64,000 bases of DNA from Pararhizobium capsulatum DSM 1112 (GCF_030814475.1 NZ_JAUSVF010000001.1:1137001-1201000); one strand, 5' to 3'. Shown: positions 38,075-46,861, counted from the stretch's first letter. Program-made: numbers and translations. The notes: generated from the letters alone by a model not told the origin.

Positions 38075-38472
38075 ATTATCGTCCTTCCATCGGATCGAAA
38101 CGGCATCCGGAGGCCGAGTAGCAAGCTGTCGTGCTACGTATTGCCTGGCTACGTGTTTCGATCGTCGACATGGGACGCTCCGTTGTTCTATCGGCTTCTA
38201 TCGCGACTTTCGGAATCAAACCCTTGCACCGATTCATCCAATTTTAGGTATCTGAAAGAAACGTCTGGCGATGGACGGTGTCCTTGAGTAAAGCGACGAC
38301 ACGCGACTTCACGCCCTGATATTTTTGGTCGAATTTTCAGAACCGCACTTCATCGGGAATGGGTGGCGAGAAACCATGGCCTGACAGGCCCCGCCCCGAT
38401 CGCTTGAGCGGGCGGCTACTTCTCTTTCCCTATTGTCCCGATGTTGTTTTCGCCGGCGGCGCAACCTCAAGT
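38075..38472. other. No convincing gene
   Basis: About 400 bases with only short Arg-rich frames. Mixed base composition. Probably contains the promoter of the preceding minus-strand gene, but no clear consensus was identified. Confidence 0.4.
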
Positions 38473-39348
38473 TCATGGCCTTCGACGAGGAAGAGGCAGG
38501 TCGCGGAGGACTACGAGCGCTTCGGAGCCGCATGATCCGCCACGCGCCGCGTCTTCGAGGCCGAGCCATCCCCAGGCATCGACAATGCTGGACACGAGGT
38601 CGATGACTGCAGCGGATGGATGTTCGTTTAGCTCCGCCCTGAATTGCCGCACCACGCGATCGTGGACTTCGAGCGTCGCCAGCGGAGCGCCGTCAGGATC
38701 GCGGACGCTGTAGACATGCCGATCCGCCTTTCCGAGTAGCCAGTCATAGCCGCCATGCCCTATGAAATGACGCATGCCGCTGCCCTCTTTTCGGAGCGCC
38801 AACGGTGACAAGAGTTCGACGAGGATATGACTGGCTCCGAGGTCGGCTACTAAGGCCTCGTCGTCGGGACCAAGCGCGACGTCGGCGACTTTTCGCGCCT
38901 GGAACCCCTTGTTCGCCTCGTGCACAAGGCGCTGAAGACTACCGCATTTCATGATCTTCTTGGGATAGCCGTCAGGGCCAAGGTTGCCGAGCCACGCATG
39001 CCCCTCTGTCTGGGCGTTTTGTAGCCAATCAAAGACATGTCGGACAGGGGCGCTATTCCAACCGACCCAGAGTTGGGCCCGGCGCGACCATTTCCGTCGG
39101 ACGAAATCGCCTCCTTGTTCGGGCCAGCCGTCAATCCTTTGCCATTCCTCGCCGCCGTGTTGCTCGATCACGTGGAGCCACTCGGGGTCGATTGCATCCT
39201 GTCGGAGCCAATGTGCGTAGAAGACGCGCACCAGACTGCACTCGACGAGGTGCCGGACAGGGTAGAATATCCGTCCGGGGACATCGAGTTCAAAGACCAA
39301 TTCTCGGCGAGCGATTGCGTATTCCGGATTGTCATACTTGCTCATCAA
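38473..39348 (-). CDS. PcfJ-like domain protein
   Basis: 291 residues, start at 39348 or 39345. The C-terminal half shows the PcfJ pattern: LSPLALRKEGSGMRHFIGHG, then a Gly-Tyr-Asp box, and RHVYSVRDPDGAPLATLEVH followed by VRQFR. PcfJ proteins are known from conjugative plasmids and other accessory DNA; their activity is not established. The start overlaps the stop of the AbiEii-type gene (ATGATGA, 39345-39348), which means tight translational coupling. Its last ~25 residues are Arg/Pro-rich and may be less conserved. Confidence 0.6.
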   Translation of the reverse strand: MMSKYDNPEYAIARRELVFELDVPGRIFYPVRHLVECSLVRVFYAHWLRQDAIDPEWLHVIEQHGGEEWQRIDGWPEQGGDFVRRKWSRRAQLWVGWNSAPVRHVFDWLQNAQTEGHAWLGNLGPDGYPKKIMKCGSLQRLVHEANKGFQARKVADVALGPDDEALVADLGASHILVELLSPLALRKEGSGMRHFIGHGGYDWLLGKADRHVYSVRDPDGAPLATLEVHDRVVRQFRAELNEHPSAAVIDLVSSIVDAWGWLGLEDAARGGSCGSEALVVLRDLPLPRRRP

Positions 39349-40307
39349 GCGGCTCCCGCAGGCTTCAGTCGGGGGTCGTATCCGCGGCTGGCAAGAATGC
39401 GATCGAGGTGCATAGGCTCGTACACGTCATTAGACCTGACGTGGCGGGTGACCTTCGCGCAGAGCTGTGCGTGCAGATCGGTCCACATGGCATTGATGTC
39501 GATGAGCACCTGGAACATCGAGCGCCCGTATCGACGAGTCTCCGGAAGCTTGTTCCAGGCCTGCTCGCGCAGCGCCAGCGACGTCCATCGCAGCGTGTCA
39601 GGCATCGCTACGCAGCAGGCGAGTGTCATCCCCCTATGACGGGCAACGCGGGTGATCTCCTCTGCGATGCAAGCGGCGTCGAGGTTGGCGACGTCGGCGA
39701 GCAGGAACAAGTCCGACAGGTGTTTGACCCTGAAATCCGTCGGCGACTGGGTAAGTACCGCGAGCCATTTCTCCGCCCCGACGGTGAAGAGTGGCACTGT
39801 TTTGATGCGGAGCAGATCGATGCCGTCCACGAACGAGGGCAATACTGAATCAATGATGACCGGCGGCAGGGCGTGTGGTCTCCGGGCCAGCGTGAGGTCG
39901 ATGTGCGTGTTCGCGCCGACGCCGCCGACTTTGCCACGCACTTTGTAGCGTGTGACCGGGTCGCCGTAGCCGACGTCCATTTCCTGAGCCTCGGGAGACA
40001 GGAATTCGAGCGTGATTCCTCGTGTTTCGAGGAGCCGGGCGATGACATTGAACCCATTCTGAATCTCGAGGTTGCCGTACCGACGGATCGTCAAGAGATC
40101 AGCGTCATCGGTCTCGCGCAGCGTCTGGGGAAACAGGCTGCCGCCTTTCAAGACGATCGGAGCCGGCCCCATGCCGTAGCGCCAGACGGACAGGATCGCG
40201 TCGCCTAGAACACGTGCCGCCGCCTTCTCGATGTCGAGGCCGTTAAGGCGCACGGCTTTCTTGAGCTTGCTGTCTATGCTTTCAAATACGCCGGATACTC
40301 TTGCCAT
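39345..40307 (-). CDS. AbiEii/AbiGii-type nucleotidyltransferase (toxin-like)
   Basis: 320 residues. The nucleotidyltransferase signature is visible as APIVLKGGSLFPQTLRETDD followed by AD-L (Lys54, Gly55-Gly56, Asp68-x-Asp70). A third acidic strand is NTHIDLTLARR, and the FRVKHLSDLFLLA block fits the conserved K/R...DL helix. AbiEii-family enzymes add nucleotides to tRNA and cause abortive infection, normally with an AbiEi-type antitoxin encoded upstream. Here no AbiEi homologue is seen. Instead a PcfJ-like gene overlaps its 3' end and a small unknown gene lies 134 bases upstream. Confidence 0.72.
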   Translation of the reverse strand: MARVSGVFESIDSKLKKAVRLNGLDIEKAAARVLGDAILSVWRYGMGPAPIVLKGGSLFPQTLRETDDADLLTIRRYGNLEIQNGFNVIARLLETRGITLEFLSPEAQEMDVGYGDPVTRYKVRGKVGGVGANTHIDLTLARRPHALPPVIIDSVLPSFVDGIDLLRIKTVPLFTVGAEKWLAVLTQSPTDFRVKHLSDLFLLADVANLDAACIAEEITRVARHRGMTLACCVAMPDTLRWTSLALREQAWNKLPETRRYGRSMFQVLIDINAMWTDLHAQLCAKVTRHVRSNDVYEPMHLDRILASRGYDPRLKPAGAA

Positions 40308-40441
40308 GATCGTCCCCTCAGACTGTCGTTAAGGGGATCGTGGCCGCCGGCGATGCAAGGAACGACATCACTACGCGATTTTGCCGTCCGGCGATTCCGA
40401 AATAGGAAGTAATGGGGAGAGGACAGCCAAATCCGACAGGT

Positions 40442-40798
40442 TCAAGACGGCTTGCATGCGGAGTTGGGGACGGCCGATTGGGAAGCGCCGGAGACCAAAG
40501 GAACAACGTCCTGGACATCCAGACGTCGTACACGTCTACGAACCTGACGTTCTGCCATTCGGAGCGAGTAGCCGCGCGAGACCAAATAATTGATTGCCAT
40601 GAGTTCCAGACCGTCCGAGCGGCGGACGTCTTTCTCGGAGCCGAGTTGCTCCGCCGTGTGCCGATACACGGCAAGCGCCGCTGCTAATGCAGTGTCTACG
40701 GCATCCGCCTCCGGGCGCTTCTGCCCACGCAGGCGATCTCGATAGCGCTCCTGCGCACACCTCTGCACTTCGTTTTCCGCATTTCTCGCTCTCGGCAT
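40442..40798 (-). CDS. Small hypothetical protein upstream of the AbiEii-type gene
   Basis: 118 residues from the ATG at 40798 (MPRARNAENEVQRCAQERYR), with GGGGGATCGG upstream. Strongly basic and helical: DAVDTALAAALAVYRHTAEQ then DGLELMAINYLVSRGYSLRM and AERQVRRRVRRL. It could bind nucleic acid. Its place ahead of the AbiEii-type gene makes it a candidate antitoxin, but nothing in the sequence shows that. Confidence 0.5.
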   Translation of the reverse strand: MPRARNAENEVQRCAQERYRDRLRGQKRPEADAVDTALAAALAVYRHTAEQLGSEKDVRRSDGLELMAINYLVSRGYSLRMAERQVRRRVRRLDVQDVVPLVSGASQSAVPNSACKPS

Positions 40799-40931
40799 GA
40801 CCCGATCCCCCATCACTACGGTATCACTACGCGAGGATAATCAGTGCCGACGACGCAAGAAACAAAAGCTCCGCCGTGATCGACGAGGCTTTACAAATTA
40901 GAAATGGGACGCGGATGTCCCATCCTTGATT

Positions 40932-41375
40932 TTAGATGATTGACCGTAATTTGCGTACCCTCTCGCCAGCGGTCATCGGCGGATACGATACGTACTTCGG
41001 TTTGAGCCGCCGGTCACGGCACTGGCCCCGGATAGCCATTGGCGCACCGATCTGAACGTCGTATACCTCGCGCAACACTTCCATGATCCGTTCGGCTCCC
41101 GGGCCGTTCTCGTGGAGGATCATCATCGCGGCGTCCGCAAGTGCCTGCCTGGTCGTGTCCGCAGTGCGGATCACGGTCTTTCGTTCTTCCTCGGACGCGG
41201 CGATCCTCGCCCGGCGGTCACGTGCCTGCTGTGTTCTATGGGCCCGGAGTTCGGCGTCCGACATGCTGGAAACATCGGCTCGTTGAGGACGCCCGAGGTT
41301 CGCCTTCACCTGCGGTGCTTGCAGTGGTTCGTTAATCAGTTCGCGCAGCATCGCGACATCAAGTCTCTCCGCCAT
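40932..41375 (-). CDS. Hypothetical protein of plasmid-type region
   Basis: 147 residues: MAERLDVAMLRELINEPLQA ... SDAELRAHRTQQARDRRARI ... DTTRQALADAAMMILHENGP ... PMTAGERVRKLRSII. Basic, soluble, largely helical; no family recognised. The ATG is preceded by CGAGGAGC, a good ribosome site. It borders the presumed replication-origin region, so a plasmid-maintenance role is possible. Confidence 0.55.
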   Translation of the reverse strand: MAERLDVAMLRELINEPLQAPQVKANLGRPQRADVSSMSDAELRAHRTQQARDRRARIAASEEERKTVIRTADTTRQALADAAMMILHENGPGAERIMEVLREVYDVQIGAPMAIRGQCRDRRLKPKYVSYPPMTAGERVRKLRSII

Positions 41376-41876
41376 ATACAGCTCCTCGTGTACGGAATTA
41401 AGTATATCGTGCGTGCCGGCGCTTCCTTCGTCAAGAAAAATACAAGTATTTCTATCGATAGAAGTTACATGTAGTTTTGTGTTTTTCTTGTCATGTGTTC
41501 GGCAGATTTAAAACTACCTGTATTTCCTGATTTGATCGCGCTAGCTAGGAGGCTCCGCCGCTCCGCCGGACGTGAAACCGGGCTCCAAAGGGCCGTTGAA
41601 ATCGGAAACCCATAGGCTTTGCGATCCGAACCCCGGAGGGACCAGGTCAGTTATCCCCGTTGCTTCCGCGTATCTGTCTTCTTCGGTTGTTACCACAAGC
41701 GCTGCACCGCTTCGGGTGAGGAATAACAAAAATAAGCGAAGCGGTTTTTTTAAAACAGGCGGAGTTCGGGGAAACGAAAGCAGACAATGAGAACCCTGAA
41801 TCCAGAGGTCAGGCTATCTATATAGAGGGTTTTCTATATCCCCATGCAATTCTGTTGATTTCATCAGACGGCACTA
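41376..41876. other. Origin-like non-coding region, left part
   Basis: 500 bases, AT-richer than its surroundings, no convincing gene. It contains a terminator-like hairpin (next entry), a TTATCCCCG at 41651 that is only 7/9 of a DnaA box, and at 41842-41858 a CCATGCAATTCTGTTGA box repeated with two changes on the far side of the insertion element (42844-42860). Probably part of a plasmid replication control region. Confidence 0.5.
41706..41751 (+). terminator. Rho-independent terminator with no upstream gene on its strand
   Basis: ACCGCTTCG (41706-41714) and CGAAGCGGT (41737-41745) pair across a 22-base A-rich loop and are followed by seven T's (41745-41751). Read on the plus strand it would end a short transcript from the non-coding region 41.4-41.7 kb, which could be a small regulatory RNA of the replication module. 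No promoter was identified. Confidence 0.5.
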
Positions 41877-42655
41877 GGTTCTGTTGACAAAGTAGGGTAG
41901 CCAAATCTTTGCGGCAGCCAACGCGAGGAAGGCTTCAAAGGAAGCTCTGGTCTTATCGTATCTGGTGGCGATCCTGCGAAACTGCTTGAGACGATTAAAC
42001 ATCCGCTCGATACGATTGCGATCCTTGTATGCTCGGTAGTCACAGGCAGGCGGGTTCTTCCGGTTCGCTTTTGGCGGAATAACGGGACGGATGCCGCGCA
42101 TCAAAAGCTCTTCCCGGATAGAGTCGCCGTCATACCCCTTATCTGCCAGGAATAGCCTGGGCTTGTTGACTGGCATGGCCAACAGAGCCGGAACGGCATT
42201 GTAGTCCGAGGTCTCGCCACCCGTCAGGATAAAGCCAAGAGGGCGTCCCTGACCGTCCGCTCTGGCATGGATTTTTGTCGTAAAGCCGCCGCGTGATCGA
42301 CCAAAAGCCTCCTTATGAGTCCCCCTTTAGCGCCCGCTGCCTGCGAATGGCCGCGAACTGTGGTGCTATCGATCATGTGCTGCCAGTCGTCAGTCAGGCC
42401 AAGGCCGACCAATGTTTCCAGAAGGGCATCCCAAACGCCGTGCTCAGCCCATCGCCGGAAACGGACATAGACCGAATTCCATTTGCCGTATCGTTCGTGC
42501 ATATCCCGCCAAGGGCATCCGACGCGCAGAACGTGCAGCATCCCGTTTAGAAAGCGCCGATTATCATGGGCAGGACGGGATTTTCGTCCGCGCTCCGCAG
42601 GCAAAAGCCCTTCAATAATCCGCCATTCGACATCCGAAAGATCGCCACGAGCCAA
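41874..42655 (-). CDS. IS5-family transposase in two frames
   Basis: The first frame (ATG 42655, MARGDLSDVEWRIIEGLLPA ... MIDSTTVRGHSQAAGAKGG) has the DDE N-terminal part. The second frame holds SRGGFTTKIHARADGQGRPL, LADKGYDGDSIREEL, and RNRIERMFNRLKQFRRIATR with the catalytic Asp and Glu. They join near the AAAGGGGGA slip site at about 42321-42328, as in IS427-type elements that use programmed frameshifting. The stop codon (41874-41876) is completed by flanking DNA outside the element. Confidence 0.85.
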
Positions 42656-42725
42656 AGCAGCCTCCTAAAAGACAGCGTTGAATCATGCTTCAGGTGATTT
42701 GCAAACCCACTTTGTCAACAGGACC
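41877..42725 (-). mobile_element. Complete 849-bp IS5-family insertion sequence (IS427-like)
   Basis: Ends are imperfect inverted repeats: GGTTCTGTTGACAAAGTAGG at 41877 and, reversed, GGTCCTGTTGACAAAGTGGG at 42725. It is flanked on both sides by TA (41875-41876 and 42726-42727), fitting the short target duplication of this group. It lies between two copies of a short box shared by both flanks, so it has inserted into the putative origin/leader of the rep gene. Confidence 0.9.
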
Positions 42726-42736
42726 TAGGTCAAGCT

Positions 42737-42915
42737 ATGGGTTTTATTGTGCACGATTGTCGAAAGGAAAAGTCTGCTGCAACCTGGGTGACAGGTAATC
42801 GTTAAGGGGACTTGGGTTTTATATAAGAAGAATGTCTCTATCGCCATGCAATTGTGCTGACGTGACCATGAACCCCTAAGAAAAGGTAGAGATTTTATTG
42901 TGCATCATTGTCTGA
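42737..42915 (+). repeat. Iteron-like direct repeats upstream of rep
   Basis: GGTTTTATTGTGCACGATTG (from about 42740) and GATTTTATTGTGCATCATTG (from about 42891) are near-identical 20- to 23-base direct repeats, both followed by TC. The related CCATGCAATTGTGCTGA box lies between them (42844), with its partner left of the IS at 41842. Repeats of this kind upstream of an initiator gene are typical plasmid iterons. Only two to four copies are visible, so the call is tentative. Confidence 0.5.
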
Positions 42916-42950
42916 TTATCGAATGTATTTGTGAAATAAATCAGAAACGA

Positions 42951-42968
42951 GCACAAATGTACTTGTGC
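42951..42968 (+). promoter_or_regulatory. Palindromic operator-like site before rep
   Basis: GCACAA and TTGTGC form a perfect 6-bp inverted repeat around a six-base spacer, ending 49 bases before the rep start. The GTGCA/TTGTGC core recurs in the iteron-like repeats, which suggests that the same protein, probably Rep, binds both. Confidence 0.45.
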
Positions 42969-43017
42969 CGATCACCGCCGGCAGTCAGCATAGTGATGAA
43001 GAGACGGGAACAAGAAC

Positions 43018-44382
43018 GTGGCACTCTCAACATTGCATTTCAAATCCGACGGCACTGAAGTCATTCAGGCGTCGCAGCTGACCGGAAAAGACATTCGTCG
43101 AGGCAAGGACCGCCGCGGCTTCCGGGCTGGAGACTTTGAGAAGGAAACCTCCTCTGAGCGCCACCTGCTCGACAATCCGCAAGTTGAGCGCGTCCGTAAC
43201 CTCGTCGAGACGCTTGGCGTTGTTGGCGCTGACAGGCTGACGGCGCAAGACATCGCGGTCCACGAATACCTCATCGCATGGGCGCGACGAGAAGGTATCC
43301 AAAAGCCAAAGCAAAAGGTAGAGCTTGGGCGCTTGCTCGACTATCTCGGCATCACCAAACCGGAACGGGTTTGGCAGAGCCTTGAGCGCTTGATGGCGAC
43401 GTTGGTCAAATATCGGATTGTCGATCCAAGCACGTCGAAACGGGCAATCAAGCCTCTGATCGAACAGGTCGCGATGTCGACTAATCGCCTGACCTCCAGA
43501 ACCGTCATCGACTACTCGATCCCCGGCGTCATCCGAGACACGATCCTGCAATCTCGGTCGTGGGCGTGGCTCGACATCAACGCCTTCCCGAAGTTCGCAA
43601 CGAAGTACACGGGGCGGATTTACCCAAAACTGGCATTGATGGCCGGCTACGACTACCGGGTCCGTAAGCCATGGACGCCGACTATCGAGGAGCTGGCGCA
43701 GTTCATAGGGTATTCGGAAGCCGGTGAAGATATTCACGTCGGAAGCTTCCTCAGAGCCATCGATAAGGTTCTCGTCGACCTGGAAGAGCACGTGGATCGA
43801 TTCAAGGTCACATGCGTAAAGCCGAGACGGGGAGCGGGCCGCGGAGGGCGGAGAGAAGGCACCTTCTTTTTCCAGACGACGACCGCATCGAAGGGCCTGT
43901 ATGAACACCAGCCTGCTGTCCTCGGTCCGACACAGATCAACCGCATCGAGTTCCGGCAGCAATCTCCCTTGGCATCGCGAGAACACCCGGAGACGAGGTG
44001 GTTCGCCCAGGCACAAATGATGACCAGGATCGATGCGGACGAGCTTTCCGATCGCTGGAGAATGAACGTCGCCGATGCCCGTCTACACCCGGAGCGACGC
44101 TTCGGGGCCCTGACAGGTGCTCTTCTGACATCGGTCCTCAACGACGAAGGAGTGCGTCAGGCATTCCGCATGTGGATCAACATGTGCGTAGTGTTCGGCG
44201 GCGACGTCGTCGAATTGCCTGTAGTCAGCGACGACACTCCGAGAGTTGCGCGGGGCACCATAGCCAAGACATGGATCGAGGAAGAAGTCTGGTACTCCGA
44301 CGACTACGACGAAGAAGACGAGCGCGAAGACCTACGGACCGGCGGCGATTTCGCCCACCTGCCGTACCGCGAAGAATACTAA
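43018..44382 (+). CDS. Putative plasmid replication initiator (winged-helix, Rep_3-like)
   Basis: 454 residues, GTG start at 43018. Residues ~60-130 form a helical winged-helix-like unit (DRLTAQDIAVHEYLIAWARR ... KVELGRLLDYLGI), and ~190-240 a second one (KYTGRIYPKLALMAGYDYRV then TPTIEELAQFIGYSE), the two-winged-helix arrangement of Rep_3-type initiators. The acidic C-terminus is WYSDDYDEEDEREDL. Support comes from the context: iteron-like repeats and an operator-like palindrome directly upstream. It could also be another DNA-binding regulator. Its own origin region is split by the IS. Confidence 0.6.
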   Translation: MALSTLHFKSDGTEVIQASQLTGKDIRRGKDRRGFRAGDFEKETSSERHLLDNPQVERVRNLVETLGVVGADRLTAQDIAVHEYLIAWARREGIQKPKQKVELGRLLDYLGITKPERVWQSLERLMATLVKYRIVDPSTSKRAIKPLIEQVAMSTNRLTSRTVIDYSIPGVIRDTILQSRSWAWLDINAFPKFATKYTGRIYPKLALMAGYDYRVRKPWTPTIEELAQFIGYSEAGEDIHVGSFLRAIDKVLVDLEEHVDRFKVTCVKPRRGAGRGGRREGTFFFQTTTASKGLYEHQPAVLGPTQINRIEFRQQSPLASREHPETRWFAQAQMMTRIDADELSDRWRMNVADARLHPERRFGALTGALLTSVLNDEGVRQAFRMWINMCVVFGGDVVELPVVSDDTPRVARGTIAKTWIEEEVWYSDDYDEEDEREDLRTGGDFAHLPYREEY

Positions 44383-44397
44383 TTGGAAGGGAACCCT

Positions 44398-44763
44398 ATG
44401 GAAACGGTCAAACAGAAATTCATGCGCCTCTACGCTGGCCAAATTCGCATTCACAACCTGGAGCACATGCGCTCGTTTCCGCTTATCGGGTATTGCAGTA
44501 TCGACATGGTCGGCGGCCACGCCCTCAAGGGCTGCATCGGTGGTGATCGTTACGACCTACTGGCCGACGCACTGACGCGGCTTCGTGAAATGGACGCAGA
44601 GATCATCCGGCGGCGGCTCTATCTTCGGCTCATTACCTTCCTTTCGAAGATGGACCTCGGCGGGCTTGAGGGCGAGTGCATTAGCATCCTTCGGATGCCG
44701 AGACCTGAAGGTGCGAAGGTGCCAAAACCCGTCCTGCAACACAACTCTCTTCTGCATATCTGA
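44398..44763 (+). CDS. Hypothetical protein downstream of rep
   Basis: 121 residues from the ATG at 44398, with TTGGAAGGG in front; it starts 16 bases after the rep stop, so probably the same transcript. METVKQKFMRLYAGQIRIHN then a Cys-rich centre (GYCSIDMVGGHALKGCIGGD) and a helical end. No family recognised. Confidence 0.5.
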   Translation: METVKQKFMRLYAGQIRIHNLEHMRSFPLIGYCSIDMVGGHALKGCIGGDRYDLLADALTRLREMDAEIIRRRLYLRLITFLSKMDLGGLEGECISILRMPRPEGAKVPKPVLQHNSLLHI

Positions 44764-44904
44764 CGATCGCAGTCCGTTAACCTTGCGATCGGTCTCTGGC
44801 ATACGCCGAGGAAAATACCCGGGTGCCGCGTTGACAGCCTGGTTCGCACGCGGCATGGTTGCGGAAGTTGACGCCGAAGGACTTGAATAAGCCATGACGC
44901 ACCG

Positions 44905-44973
44905 CTTGCAAATACCACGGATAGTTGCCTGACCCCCAGTCCGGGGTCGCTTCCGTGGGTTTGCAAGGGGTCA
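44905..44973 (+). promoter_or_regulatory. Nested hairpin leader that may sequester the ribosome site of the AAA/M41 gene
   Basis: Outer arms CTTGCAAA (44905-44912) with CCACGGA (44915-44921), and TCCGTGG (44952-44958) with TTTGCAAG (44960-44967), pair around an inner hairpin GACCCC (44931-44936) / GGGGTC (44943-44948). The same GGGGTC recurs at 44967-44972 and contains the ribosome site AAGGGG of the next gene. TGACCCC can therefore pair either with the inner GGGGTC or with the ribosome-site copy, two mutually exclusive structures. Confidence 0.55.
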
Positions 44974-44977
44974 GAAA

Positions 44978-46861
44978 ATGGCTGAAGAAAAGCCTTCATT
45001 CGAGCGTCGTATCGCTGATCATCATATTCAGCGCCATCTCCGTAGCTACCGCCGTGCCAAGGCGTGCTTCCTCGTAGTTGTTCTGCCGGCAGGGGTGTCC
45101 TCGCTCGTCTGGAAGGACGCTGCACTCGCGTGGTCGACCAACGGCGACAAGACTCGTTGGAGTTTCAAAGACCCGGTAGTGGTAGCAACGGACAAAGCGC
45201 TCACTGACCTTGGCGTCGCGCGCGACCGTATTGTTGTTTTGATTGAAAGCGACGACCGTGATGAGTTCCTTGCGAACACCACGATCGCCGCGGCGGACGC
45301 TGTCATTGAGATTACCAGCATCGACCCGAAGCTTCTTCAGTTGTCATATCGCGAGGTGACTGGCGGCAATCTATCCCATGCAGACGCCACCATTCTCGCC
45401 GCGCTGCCTGCACCGCGTCGCCGCTTGGTGTCCTTGTCCGGCCGTCCCGCGGCAGCGGCGGTCGCGCGTCTTGCCGCGGCACAGGAAAACGAAGACGCCG
45501 CCAAATCCGTCGATACGGCCTCGGCGAAAAAGAAGACGCCAGCACGACCGCTCGGGGACCTCCACGGTTATGGCGACGCGAAGCAATGGGGTCTCGAACT
45601 TGCCCGCGATCTCTCTGACTACCGTGAGGGCAAAATCCAGTGGTCGGACGTAGACAACGGATTGCTCCTTTCCGGGCCACCTGGGACGGGTAAGACAACC
45701 TTCGCGAAGGCTCTCGCAGAGACGTGCGGTGTTGGCCTCGTGAAAGGGTCTTACGCTACCTGGCTGGGGACCGGAGACGGTCACCAAGGCGACTTCCTCA
45801 AATCTATGCGTGAAGCTTTCGATCTCGCTCGCAAGCTTGCGCCCTGCGTGCTTTTGATCGACGAGATCGACAATTTTACGCAGCGCGGCAGCGGCAGCAA
45901 TAAACGCTATGACGATTGGATGCGCGGTATCGTAAACGGGCTTCTGGAGCTTCTGGATGGCGCGACGCCGCGCGACGGTGTCGTAGTTGTGGGAGCATGC
46001 AACGACGCGTCCGTCATTGACCATGCGCTCCGTCGTCCGGGTCGTCTTGATCGTCATATCGAAATCGGTCTTCCGGATGCGGGCGCGCGCATGCATATCC
46101 TTCGCCAACATCTTGGTGTCGACCTCGATCTCCGCGCATACCTGCGTCGCACCGAGGGGTTGTCGGGTGCCGATCTCGAGCTCGTGGCCCGCGATGCCCG
46201 TCGCCTTGCGCGCCGTGAACGCACCGAAATTGAACATCGCCACCTCGCCGAGGCGCTACCGGTGCGTTTGCGCCGGACGCTTGAAAACATGCGTCTGCTT
46301 GCCCGTCACGAGATCGGACATGCAATCGTTGGCACCGTCCTCGGGGCCGGGCATCTCGTGGCCGTCGACATCTCTCAAGAGTACGATCCGAACGGCGGAG
46401 CGTCTGTTGCCGGAGCGGCGGTCTTCCGCCTCGATCCCCTCGAACATCGCACAGCTACATCGCACGCTGACACCCTCTGCACCAAATTTGGCGGCATGGC
46501 AGCCGAACGTATGTACTACAGCGTTCACGGCGAAGGCTCCATCTCAGACCTGGAGGAAGCGACAGCGCTCGCCACATACATGATCGCGTCCGTCGCCATG
46601 GGCGATACGCTGTCGTCTTCTGGTCTTCGCGATCCCCAAGCTTTGGCGCAAGCGCGGACGATGGAGCCGGTGTTGGCGCGTGCTGTCGAAGAGCTGCTCC
46701 AACAGCAAGCTGCTCGTGCGCGCAAGATCGTCGAAACCCATCGCGATGTCATCGACGAACTCGTTGAACTCCTCATCGTGCGCGGCCGCCTGAGCGGCTT
46801 GAAGATCATCGAAACGATCCGTGCCTATGAAGCAGGTAAGACGTTGACGGAGGCGGTATGA
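44978..46861 (+). CDS. FtsH-like AAA+ protease without membrane segments
   Basis: 627 residues, ATG at 44978. N-terminal ~180 residues are unique and soluble, with an Ala/Glu linker. The AAA+ domain has Walker A GPPGTGKTT (233-241), Walker B CVLLIDEIDN and the second-region-of-homology RRPGRLDRHIEIGLP. The C-terminal M41 peptidase domain has HEIGH (His444, His448) and the third zinc ligand Asp524 (SDLEEATALATYMIA). Unlike housekeeping FtsH there is no transmembrane N-terminus, so it should act in the cytoplasm. The ATGA at its end overlaps the metallophosphatase start. Such soluble FtsH-like proteases are frequent on mobile elements. Confidence 0.88.
   Translation: MAEEKPSFERRIADHHIQRHLRSYRRAKACFLVVVLPAGVSSLVWKDAALAWSTNGDKTRWSFKDPVVVATDKALTDLGVARDRIVVLIESDDRDEFLANTTIAAADAVIEITSIDPKLLQLSYREVTGGNLSHADATILAALPAPRRRLVSLSGRPAAAAVARLAAAQENEDAAKSVDTASAKKKTPARPLGDLHGYGDAKQWGLELARDLSDYREGKIQWSDVDNGLLLSGPPGTGKTTFAKALAETCGVGLVKGSYATWLGTGDGHQGDFLKSMREAFDLARKLAPCVLLIDEIDNFTQRGSGSNKRYDDWMRGIVNGLLELLDGATPRDGVVVVGACNDASVIDHALRRPGRLDRHIEIGLPDAGARMHILRQHLGVDLDLRAYLRRTEGLSGADLELVARDARRLARRERTEIEHRHLAEALPVRLRRTLENMRLLARHEIGHAIVGTVLGAGHLVAVDISQEYDPNGGASVAGAAVFRLDPLEHRTATSHADTLCTKFGGMAAERMYYSVHGEGSISDLEEATALATYMIASVAMGDTLSSSGLRDPQALAQARTMEPVLARAVEELLQQQAARARKIVETHRDVIDELVELLIVRGRLSGLKIIETIRAYEAGKTLTEAV

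Noticed and set aside
41648..41660. DnaA box in the origin-like region
   Set aside because: TTATCCCCG matches the consensus TTATNCACA at only seven of nine positions and is single.
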